Below are positions 1 through 5,281 of a DNA stretch of 6,928 bases, piece by piece (positions within the stretch are counted from its first letter, which is position 1; each line of letters starts with the position of its first letter). The stretch is from an uncultured Helicobacteraceae bacterium (GTDB taxonomy: Bacteria > Campylobacterota > Campylobacteria > Campylobacterales > UBA6016). The stretch covers positions 1 to 6,928 of the forward strand of contig CALJKN010000126.1 of NCBI GenBank assembly GCA_937973585.1, given 5' to 3'. The position numbers were made by a program, and so were the translations under genes. The notes beneath the pieces were generated by a model. It searched no databases. It worked only from the letters and a program-made list of their open reading frames with translations, and was not told where the DNA came from.

Positions 1-2
1 AT

Positions 3-137
3 ATTCTCGAAGAAGAGACCAATCTGCCTTATTTTTTTGATGTTGTGGTTTATGATAAGATAGAAAATGTAGAGTTGAAGAGGGCGATTGATGGGGGCGA
101 GAAGATATTTATAATAACTAGAAAGGATGTTTTGTGA
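3..137 (+). CDS. Nucleotidyltransferase-domain protein (MNT type), C-terminal fragment
   Basis: Only the last 44 codons and the TGA stop are in the window; the start lies upstream. The visible residues, with LPYFFDVVVYDKI, then ENVELKRAID and a KIF close to the end, match my memory of the C-terminus of small MNT nucleotidyltransferases (polymerase-beta fold; often antitoxins that AMPylate a HEPN toxin, or partners of HI0074-like substrate-binding proteins). The catalytic GSxxxG...DxD motif would be upstream and cannot be seen, so activity cannot be judged. The stop overlaps the GTG start of the next gene by 4 bases (GTGA), which implies one transcript and coupled translation. GC is about 37% in the line counted, like the next gene and unlike the genes to the right. 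The family call is reasonable but rests on a short stretch. Confidence 0.6.
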   Translation: MLEEETNLPYFFDVVVYDKIENVELKRAIDGGEKIFIITRKDVL

Positions 138-760
138 AACTATTTTCATATGTTGTTGAGCATGACCATGGTTATGCTCCTAATCCTGAAAATAATATAT
201 GCACATTGGTGCATTGTAAATTCAAAAAAAGATGGCAAGTAAGAAAAAATATAGTTGAAACGGCTGAGAAAGGTGATTGGATTCTTGGCACAGGTGCAAA
301 TAGTACAGAAAGTTGCGGAAATGGTAAGATAATTTATTTAATGCGCATAGATGAGAAAATAAGTTTTACAAAGTACTTAAAAGATTCGAGATTTAAAAAA
401 AGAATAGACTGTGTTGATAATGGAGAAGGCAATACATTTGCTTTGATTTCATACACTTTTTATTATTTTGGCTCTAAAGCTATTACAATCAATAGCTTGC
501 CAAGTGGATTGCGAACTGTTGATGTCGAGAAATATAGGCAAGGTTATAAATATAAAGACTTTAGTCATAGTTATATTATAAAATTTGTTTCATACTTTGC
601 CAAAAAATATAAAATTGGGGCACATGCTATGCCATGCAAGCCAATTAAAACCAGTGGAATAAATATTATAAATACGAAAAAAGCTAATTGTAGAGCAATG
701 TCATTCACAAGGAAAATATATAAAGCTACATACTGTTGTAAATTTGGCTCTGCATGTTAA
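134..760 (+). CDS. Nucleotide modification associated domain 2 (Nmad2) family protein
   Basis: The 208-aa product opens with MKLFSYVVEHDHGYAPNP (residues 1-18), then CTLVHCKFKKR (23-33), a GDWILGTG motif (47-54), GNGKIIYLMRIDEKISF (62-78) and ALISYTFYYFG (103-113). This order matches the Nmad2 domain, which Aravind and colleagues named from its association with phage and bacterial base-modification systems; its biochemical activity is not established. The GTG start at 134 is supported by AAAGGAT at 122-128, 5 bases upstream, and by the 4-base overlap with the nucleotidyltransferase. Two oddities: the linker between RFKKR (86-90) and ALISYTFYYFG seems shorter than in other members I recall, and after HAMPCKPI (164-171) there is a tail of about 37 residues, rich in Cys and Lys (C186, C201, C202, C208), that does not look like family sequence. 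The gene is very AT-rich (12/60 G+C in 541-600), suggesting transfer. The domain call is confident; the role is not. Confidence 0.75.
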   Translation: MKLFSYVVEHDHGYAPNPENNICTLVHCKFKKRWQVRKNIVETAEKGDWILGTGANSTESCGNGKIIYLMRIDEKISFTKYLKDSRFKKRIDCVDNGEGNTFALISYTFYYFGSKAITINSLPSGLRTVDVEKYRQGYKYKDFSHSYIIKFVSYFAKKYKIGAHAMPCKPIKTSGINIINTKKANCRAMSFTRKIYKATYCCKFGSAC

Positions 761-1482
761 GATTATTATTCATCGCTATATTTACCATTTCAACCTTCGC
801 CTCCCCGCCAAACTTCGCTAATTTCGACGGTACGGCTGTGCTCCTAGACCTCAACAGCTCAAAGCGGACGATATACAACGACAAAAGGGCGGATGAGAGG
901 CTATCTCCTTGTTCGACATTTAAAATCTTAAACTCCATCATATCGCTAGACACCGGAGCGGTAAAGGATGAGAACGAGACGGTCAAATGGGACGGCGTAG
1001 CCAGAGAGTATCCGGCGTGGAATCGTGACCACAATATGCGTTCCGCTATCGGGGTATCGGCGGTTTGGTTTTATCAAGAGCTTGCTCGCCGTGTCGGGGC
1101 AAAAAAGATGCAAGACGGGGTGAGCGCCGCTAAATACGGAAATATGGATACCTCGAAAAGCCAGATAGATTTTTGGTTAGGTAGCGGGAGCCTCAGGATT
1201 TCGGCAAACGAACAGATAGATTTTCTCTCCGGACTTGTCACGGGTAAGCTCCCATTTTCATATAGGGCTGTCGAAACCGTAAAGGATATTATGACCCTTG
1301 AGCGTTCAAAAGATTATAGGTTGGCCGGTAAAACAGGTAGTTGCGGTGGTGTCGGTTGGTTTGTCGGATTTGTGGAGGATAACGGACATACGAAAGTATT
1401 TGCTTTTAATATAAAAGGCAACGATGCCAACGGAGTAGAGGCCAAAAAAATTGCCGTAGAGTATCTAAGAGACGGTAGATAG
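754..1482 (+). CDS. bla: Class D (OXA-type) serine beta-lactamase
   Basis: Predicted periplasmic enzyme that hydrolyses beta-lactams by a serine acyl-enzyme mechanism. A short signal peptide (MLRLLFIAIFTISTFA, probable cleavage after residue 16) precedes the mature domain. All class D motifs are present in order: STFK at 54-57 (nucleophile S54; K57 is the lysine normally carboxylated), SAV at 102-104, YGN at 128-130, the WLGSGSLRIS segment at 141-150 with the conserved Trp, and KTG at 193-195. At 242 aa it is slightly shorter than the usual 250-275. Cysteines C53, next to the nucleophile, and C197, two residues after KTG, are notable. The ATG at 754 is the only start in frame, because a TAA lies at 739-741, yet no clear ribosome binding site precedes it and it overlaps the Nmad2 stop. 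This suggests that the native upstream region was replaced. The spectrum cannot be read from sequence; intrinsic chromosomal OXA enzymes are usual in this phylum. Confidence 0.93.
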   Translation: MLRLLFIAIFTISTFASPPNFANFDGTAVLLDLNSSKRTIYNDKRADERLSPCSTFKILNSIISLDTGAVKDENETVKWDGVAREYPAWNRDHNMRSAIGVSAVWFYQELARRVGAKKMQDGVSAAKYGNMDTSKSQIDFWLGSGSLRISANEQIDFLSGLVTGKLPFSYRAVETVKDIMTLERSKDYRLAGKTGSCGGVGWFVGFVEDNGHTKVFAFNIKGNDANGVEAKKIAVEYLRDGR

Positions 1483-1499
1483 GGCGGGAGTCCGCCCTA
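1480..1499. terminator. GC-rich hairpin between convergent bla and csp genes
   Basis: TAGGGCGG (1480-1487) pairs perfectly with CCGCCCTA (1492-1499) around a 4-base GAGT loop, an 8-bp stem that begins inside the bla stop codon. It lies between two convergent genes, 10 bases from the csp stop, so it could stop transcription from both sides. Neither strand has a T-run directly after the stem, so it is not a textbook Rho-independent terminator. It may instead act as a 3' stabilising hairpin or work with Rho. Confidence 0.55.
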
Positions 1500-1509
1500 A
1501 AATTAGGTC

Positions 1510-1734
1510 TTAGAGAGCCGTTACGTTTTCTGCTTGAGGCCCTTTGTCGCCTTTGCCTACTGTGTAAGTGACTTTTTGTCCCTCTTCTAGGGATACTCTA
1601 CCGTATCCTCTGCCGTTTGTGTTTATCTGTCTGAAATGTACGAATATATCTTTTTCGCCGTTTTCTTGTTCGATAAATCCAAAGCCTTTTTCGCTGTTAA
1701 ACCATTTAACAGTTCCATTTTTTACATCTGCCAC
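1510..1734 (-). CDS. cspA: Cold-shock domain protein (CspA family)
   Basis: 74-aa single cold-shock domain, a small cytoplasmic beta-barrel that binds single-stranded RNA and DNA and acts as an RNA chaperone. NGTVKWFNSEKGFGFI (6-21) carries RNP1 (KGFGFI, 16-21), and DIFVHF (29-34) is RNP2. The C-terminus GPQAENVTAL is typical. The insert around GRGYGRVSLEEGQKV (41-55) resembles Campylobacterota Csp proteins and is longer than in E. coli CspA (70 aa). The start is GTG (1734-1732), preceded by AAAGGT about 7 bases upstream. The gene lies downstream of the AraC-type regulator on the same strand with about 100 bases between them, and appears to have its own promoter and a long leader. Identity is essentially certain; temperature dependence is not shown by sequence. 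Confidence 0.96.
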   Translation of the reverse strand: MADVKNGTVKWFNSEKGFGFIEQENGEKDIFVHFRQINTNGRGYGRVSLEEGQKVTYTVGKGDKGPQAENVTAL

Positions 1735-1810
1735 GAGATACCTTTGTTGCGTAATAGTTGAAAATATAAATCCACACTGATATGTCTAAAATTCTTTTTT
1801 CAATCGAATA

Positions 1811-1816
1811 ATTATA
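1811..1816 (-). promoter_or_regulatory. Candidate -10 box of the csp promoter
   Basis: On the minus strand 1816-1811 reads TATAAT, a consensus -10 hexamer, in an AT-rich stretch just past the end of the araC-type gene. No convincing -35 is seen, which is normal for the vegetative promoters of this phylum. Transcription would start near 1804 and leave a leader of about 70 bases before the GTG at 1734, consistent with the long structured leaders of many cold-shock genes. Confidence 0.5.
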
Positions 1817-1834
1817 TCAGTAAAATGGAAAAAG

Positions 1835-2719
1835 CTATATTATGCCAATCGGTAGATAAAATTCCAAATCAAATTCGCCGCTCCCATCGATATCCAAAAA
1901 ATGGTTTTTTCTATAGACGGCATACGGCGGTAGGGTCTTTGCCTCAAATCCGCTGTTTGGGAGCCATATATGATACACATACCGGATGAAACGGAGTACG
2001 TCGCCGTATCTGCCGGATATCTCAAAGACGGCGCAAACGGATGGAGGTATCTCGAAAATCCCGACCTCTTTGTGTCCGTCCACCTCTGCCCCGACCTCTA
2101 TGGCCGCCACATATGCACATTTTGAGAGCGGCGTAACGGTCGGATTGTCGTGGTGGAGTCCGATTTGTCTTGCATTTTGCGCTATATTGTTTTGGAGCGC
2201 CCATGCGTAGAGTCTGTTCCAGCTGTTTTTTATGGATATGCCGTAGCCGTTGTGCCTGACGTATGCCGCCCGTATCGGTTCGCTTTTTCGTATTTTTGGG
2301 ATCACGCCCTCAAACTCCCTATCCGAGGCGCTAGCGCTTTTTGAACTGGCGACTATTTGGTTTGAATACTCCAGATACCCGCCGCCCCTCCAGATTTTCG
2401 GCGTATACCCGAATCTATCGGCAAACGCCTTGATAAAAGAGGTCTGAGAGCCGTATCCACACATGGCGGCTATCTCGCTGATGTTCGCATATTTGTTTGT
2501 AAGCAGTAGGCTGGCCGCTTTTTGGAGCCTGATGGATTTGATTGTCTCGTGGATATTTTTTTCGGTCTCCTCTTTGTAGATACGGCTCAGGTGGTGGGCG
2601 CTAACCCCGCTCCCTTTTGCCAACTCCTCTATCGGCAGAGGCTCTGCGATGTTTGTATAGATATTGGACAATACGGAGTTTACGATGTCGGCTCTATCTC
2701 TTTTGGTCTCTTTTTTCAT
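1835..2719 (-). CDS. AraC-family regulator with C-terminal GyrI-like effector-binding domain
   Basis: A 294-aa DNA-binding regulator in the Rob/TetD-like arrangement: N-terminal AraC helix-turn-helix pair, then a GyrI-like ligand-binding domain. The first HTH is about residues 29-50 (IEELAKGSGVSAHHLSRIYKE). The second is about 78-105 (ANISEIAAMCGYGSQTSFIKAF, then RFGYTP), the classic AraC signature. Residues from about 145 to the end (IRAAYVRHNGYG, then an EIPPSVCAVFEISGRYG stretch, and a final GEFDLEFYLPI) fit GyrI-like domains, which bind amphipathic or cationic small molecules in relatives such as Rob, SbmC and BmrR. I chose the ATG at 2719-2717. TTG codons upstream (2725-2723 and 2734-2732) could add 2-5 residues, but one falls inside a candidate operator and none has a clear ribosome binding site. 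The gene diverges from the aminotransferase gene, so it probably controls that gene or its operon, and perhaps itself. Confidence 0.9.
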   Translation of the reverse strand: MKKETKRDRADIVNSVLSNIYTNIAEPLPIEELAKGSGVSAHHLSRIYKEETEKNIHETIKSIRLQKAASLLLTNKYANISEIAAMCGYGSQTSFIKAFADRFGYTPKIWRGGGYLEYSNQIVASSKSASASDREFEGVIPKIRKSEPIRAAYVRHNGYGISIKNSWNRLYAWALQNNIAQNARQIGLHHDNPTVTPLSKCAYVAAIEVGAEVDGHKEVGIFEIPPSVCAVFEISGRYGDVLRFIRYVYHIWLPNSGFEAKTLPPYAVYRKNHFLDIDGSGEFDLEFYLPIGII

Positions 2720-2727
2720 ATTCAAAT

Positions 2728-2777
2728 AGTACAAAACAGATAATAAAATTGCAAGTTTTGGATAATTATTTTGTACT
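2728..2777. promoter_or_regulatory. Perfect 9-bp inverted repeat, candidate operator in the divergent intergenic region
   Basis: AGTACAAAA at 2728-2736 and TTTTGTACT at 2769-2777 are exact reverse complements separated by 32 bases. Their centres (2732 and 2773) are 41 bp apart, close to four helical turns, so the half-sites face the same side of the DNA. The left arm lies at the likely start of the regulator transcript, where binding would block it. The right arm centres roughly 48 bases upstream of the likely aminotransferase transcription start, a common activator position. The natural candidate protein is the divergently encoded AraC-type regulator; this is inference. Confidence 0.5.
2740..2745 (-). 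promoter_or_regulatory. Possible -10 box for the AraC-type regulator gene
   Basis: Minus strand 2745-2740 reads TATTAT. Transcription would begin near 2733, about 14 bases before the ATG at 2719, inside the left arm of the inverted repeat. There is no recognisable -35, and the region is AT-rich, so chance matches are likely. Confidence 0.3.
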
Positions 2778-2808
2778 TTTAGATAAAGATTTTTTCTCCC
2801 CGTTTTTC

Positions 2809-2814
2809 TACAAT
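2809..2814 (+). promoter_or_regulatory. Candidate -10 box for the aminotransferase gene
   Basis: TACAAT at 2809-2814 follows a T-rich run (GTTTTTC), the arrangement typical of Campylobacterota sigma-70 promoters, where periodic T-rich sequence replaces the -35. The start would be near 2821, leaving a leader of about 20 bases that contains GGAG at 2831-2834, six bases before the ATG. Confidence 0.5.
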
Positions 2815-2840
2815 TCTTTCAAAAAATAATGGAGTAAATC

Positions 2841-3965
2841 ATGAAGAGGTCATTTGTACGTGAAATATTGGAGGCTATAAATCCGGATACCGTTTCGTTT
2901 GCCGGAGGGTTGCCTGACGAGTCGCTATTTCCGATAGAGGGGATCAGGGAGGCCACCCAAAAGGCGCTATCTACTACGTCGGCGCTCCAATACTCGGTTA
3001 GCGGCGGGATAGAGAGTCTGAGGCAAAAAATAGCCGATTATTATACGTCATTGGGGGTAGAGACTAGCTACGAGGAGATACTAATCACCACAGGGGCGCA
3101 GCAGGCGCTGGATTTGTTGTCCAGAGCGTATTTTAGGGGTGGGGTTACCGTTGAGTCTCCGGCGTATCTTGGGGCTTTAGGCTCTTTTGCGGCAAACGGT
3201 TGCCCGCTTTTTGGGGCTAGACTCGGCGATATAGACGCTTTTTGCGATAGTTTTTTAAAGACAAAAAGGGGTTATCTGATGTGTGATTTTCAAAACCCGA
3301 CCGGAAAATCATACGATGTAGAGAGTAGGCGACGTATCGGACAAGTTGCCGAAAAAAACGGCGGAATTATCGTAGAAGACGGGGCGTATATGGAGCTGTT
3401 TTTTAGAGAGAGGCTTCCGATTATGGCCTCATTTGCCCCCTCAAACGTCATACACGTCGGCTCATTCTCAAAGATTTTAGCTCCGGGGCTACGTCTAGGG
3501 TGGATCCGTGCCTCAAAAGAGCTACTGGCTCCGGTATTGGCGCTAAAAGAGAGAGCCGACCTGCACACCTCTACGCTATCTCAGGCCATAGCCGACAACT
3601 TTTGGGCGGACGGCGGGTTTGCCTCCCATATTCCGAAAATCAGAGAGGAGTACGGCAAAAAGGCGACGTATCTATCAAGTCTTTTGAGAGCCAAAATTCC
3701 GGATTTTAGGTTTGAGGAGCCAGAGGGCGGGATGTTTATCTACGGCTCTTTTGCGGACGGCGTAGACGCAAAGGCTCTGGCGTATGCCTGTCTAGCCGAG
3801 GGAGCCGTATTTGTTCCGGGGGGTGAGTTTTATGAGGGTAGCCCTCTCTCTTGTGAGGCTAGAATCAACTATACGCATACGAGCTTTGAGGAGATGGAAA
3901 AAGGGGTTGATATAATTGCAAAGGTTTACAATAGTTATGCACATAATAGTTATTTAAATAACTAA
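2841..3965 (+). CDS. PLP-dependent class I/II aminotransferase (MocR/LysN-like catalytic type)
   Basis: 374-aa cytoplasmic fold-type I enzyme that should move an amino group between an amino acid and a 2-oxo acid. Landmarks: SFAGGLPDESLFP (19-31), the SVSGGIESLRQKIA segment (52-65), TTGAQQALD (83-91), NPTG (152-155), DGAY (180-183, where D180 should bind the PLP ring nitrogen), SFSK with the Schiff-base lysine K211, GLRLGW (216-221), EGGMFIYG (295-302), VPGGEFY (325-331), and ARINYTH with R341 as the likely substrate-carboxylate arginine. The pattern matches 2-aminoadipate/aromatic aminotransferases of the LysN or MocR catalytic type, but there is no N-terminal GntR HTH, so it is an enzyme, not a MocR regulator. 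It is somewhat short for the family (usually about 390-400). The start is supported by GGAG at 2831-2834. It diverges from the AraC-type gene and leads the plus-strand run ending in the exporter. The substrate cannot be assigned. Confidence 0.9.
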   Translation: MKRSFVREILEAINPDTVSFAGGLPDESLFPIEGIREATQKALSTTSALQYSVSGGIESLRQKIADYYTSLGVETSYEEILITTGAQQALDLLSRAYFRGGVTVESPAYLGALGSFAANGCPLFGARLGDIDAFCDSFLKTKRGYLMCDFQNPTGKSYDVESRRRIGQVAEKNGGIIVEDGAYMELFFRERLPIMASFAPSNVIHVGSFSKILAPGLRLGWIRASKELLAPVLALKERADLHTSTLSQAIADNFWADGGFASHIPKIREEYGKKATYLSSLLRAKIPDFRFEEPEGGMFIYGSFADGVDAKALAYACLAEGAVFVPGGEFYEGSPLSCEARINYTHTSFEEMEKGVDIIAKVYNSYAHNSYLNN

Positions 3966-3998
3966 GTTGTACAATATGCAAAAAAAGAGGAGGACGGT

Positions 3999-4223
3999 AT
4001 GTTGCCTTCAAAATATTTGCATTATGTGCAAACCGTTATTTTGTCCGGTATTATGAGTCTTATTATGTCGTTTGTGATTTCATTTATTAACCTCGGTTTT
4101 GTGGACGGTTTTATCCATATCTGGATGCAAGCTTGGCTTTTGGCTTATGCTATCGCTTTTCCGACGCTACTAACGATATTTCCGTTTGTGCGGAAACTAG
4201 CAATAAAAATTGCGTCAAAATAA
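3999..4223 (+). CDS. DUF2798-family small inner-membrane protein
   Basis: 74-aa protein with two predicted membrane helices, about residues 10-32 (VQTVILSGIMSLIMSFVISF) and 42-66 (WMQAWLLAYAIAFPTLLTIF). The LSGIMSL motif in helix 1, the FINLGFVDGFIHIW connection and the WLLAYAIAFP helix followed by a basic end (VRKLAIKIASK) fit the DUF2798 family, which has no known function. The ATG has a strong GAGGAGG ribosome binding site at 3987-3993. The gene starts 33 bases after the aminotransferase stop and ends 18 bases before the methyltransferase gene, so it probably shares their transcript. DUF2798 genes often sit beside transporters or regulators, which fits here without revealing the role. Confidence 0.75.
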   Translation: MLPSKYLHYVQTVILSGIMSLIMSFVISFINLGFVDGFIHIWMQAWLLAYAIAFPTLLTIFPFVRKLAIKIASK

Positions 4224-4241
4224 TAAGCGGGTGGTTCTAAA

Positions 4242-4856
4242 ATGACTGAAAACAGAATTAGATTTGATGAGATAGCAAAAAATTGGGATAGTAGTGACTT
4301 TCGACTGGGTCTTGCAAAAAATATAACAGACAAAATACTGGATAACATACCGCTTTCAAAAGATGATTGCATAATGGATTTCGGATGCGGCACGGGACTT
4401 GTGGGGCTACATATCGCTCCGTTTGTTAAAAAGCTTATCGGTGCAGACTTATCCGGCAAAATGCTTGAATCTTTTGAGGCAAAAGCCAAAGACGGCTCCC
4501 TCGGTAATACCGAGTCTATGCTGCTAGAGGTTGACTCTGAGCTTGGGGCTTTAGAGCTTGATGTTATCGTCAGCGCTATGGCTATGCACCATATCGAAGA
4601 TCCAAAAAAGCAGTTTGAAAAATTCTCAAAAGCACTCAAAAGCGGCGGGATGCTAGCGATAGCCGATTTGGCAAAGGAGGACGGAAGTTTTCATGCCGAT
4701 AATAACGGTGTATACCATTTTGGCTTTTCGCCGAATGAGCTAAAAGCTTTTTATATCGAAAACGGCTTTTTCGAGCCTGTGATTTTGGTAGCCCATACCG
4801 TCAAAAAAGCAGACAGGGGTTATGACGTACTGCTGTCTTTTGCGAGAAAAAGATGA
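4242..4856 (+). CDS. Class I SAM-dependent methyltransferase
   Basis: 204-aa cytoplasmic methyltransferase with a Rossmann-like SAM fold. Motif I is DFGCGTG (46-52), followed by an acidic residue at the end of strand 2 (GADLS, D69) that would bind the SAM ribose. SAMAMHHIEDP (111-121) is the post-II/motif IV region of the Methyltransf_11/25 type, and ALKSGGMLAIADL (131-143) is the strand-5 region. The segment EDGSFH...GVYHFGFSPNEL (146-167) is shared by a group of uncharacterised small-molecule methyltransferases. A GGTGG at about 4230-4234 precedes the ATG. The gene ends in ATGA, overlapping the MarR-family gene by 4 bases. Substrate unknown; the link to a regulator and an exporter suggests a small molecule rather than RNA or protein. 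Confidence 0.88.
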   Translation: MTENRIRFDEIAKNWDSSDFRLGLAKNITDKILDNIPLSKDDCIMDFGCGTGLVGLHIAPFVKKLIGADLSGKMLESFEAKAKDGSLGNTESMLLEVDSELGALELDVIVSAMAMHHIEDPKKQFEKFSKALKSGGMLAIADLAKEDGSFHADNNGVYHFGFSPNELKAFYIENGFFEPVILVAHTVKKADRGYDVLLSFARKR

Positions 4857-5281
4857 TTCAACCATATGTAGACGAGTCGATAGGGATACTGATAAACAGG
4901 ATAAAGCAAAAACTAAAAAATAAAATGTCCGAGAGGCTGAAAAAGTATGACCTGACGACGGAGCAGCGGGCGATTATTTTGACATTGGTTGAAAAAGGTG
5001 CGATGACCCAGTCAAAAGTGTGTGAAGTGACCGGAGCGGAACCGTCAAATATGTGCGTGACACTAAAAAGGTTGATATCCAAAGATTTGATACAAAAAAT
5101 AGATCATCCGGAGGATGCGAGAGCCTATCTGGTTGAGGCTACGCAAAAAGCCGCCCAGTTAGCACCCGCCCTTCAGGCTCTTGGCGTTGAAATAGGCGGC
5201 TCATTGTTTGATGGAATAAGTAAAGAAGATATTGAGATAACAATGAGAACGCTAGTCAAAATGCAGGAAAACCTATCGTGA
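4853..5281 (+). CDS. MarR-family winged-helix transcriptional regulator
   Basis: 142-aa dimeric winged-helix regulator. An N-terminal dimerisation helix (residues 3-32) leads to LTTEQRAIILTLVEKG (34-49), the recognition-helix region MTQSKVCEVTGAEPSNMCVTLKRL (51-74), then KDLIQKIDHPEDARAYLVEAT (77-97), which is the beta wing. The wing has DAR where most MarR proteins have DRR, leaving one of the usual DNA-contact arginines absent. MarR proteins generally repress neighbouring efflux or detoxification genes and release DNA when they bind a phenolic or similar ligand or are oxidised. Here it sits between the methyltransferase and the exporter with 4-base overlaps on both sides (ATGA before, GTGA after), so it is likely to regulate its own operon. 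The start depends on coupling, as the ribosome binding site is weak. Confidence 0.9.
   Translation: MIQPYVDESIGILINRIKQKLKNKMSERLKKYDLTTEQRAIILTLVEKGAMTQSKVCEVTGAEPSNMCVTLKRLISKDLIQKIDHPEDARAYLVEATQKAAQLAPALQALGVEIGGSLFDGISKEDIEITMRTLVKMQENLS

Noticed and set aside
726..1034. Minus-strand open frame opposite the Nmad2 end and the beta-lactamase start
   Set aside because: It lies opposite a beta-lactamase gene with every family motif, has no recognisable domain, and is best explained as a shadow frame.
1496..1507. CCTAA-AA-TTAGG inverted repeat next to the bla/csp hairpin
   Set aside because: The 2-base loop is too small and the arms are only 5 bp; it overlaps the stronger 1480-1499 stem.
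2720..2734. Upstream TTG starts for the AraC-type regulator
   Set aside because: They add only up to five residues (MYYLN), lack a ribosome binding site and overlap the candidate operator; the ATG at 2719 is preferred.
2841..3965. Reading the aminotransferase as a full MocR/PdxR regulator
   Set aside because: There is no N-terminal GntR helix-turn-helix; the sequence starts directly in the aminotransferase domain, and the upstream region is non-coding on the plus strand.
4145..4639. 164-codon minus-strand open frame opposite the methyltransferase gene
   Set aside because: Serine-rich, low-complexity translation opposite a clear SAM methyltransferase reading with motif I; a shadow frame despite its length.
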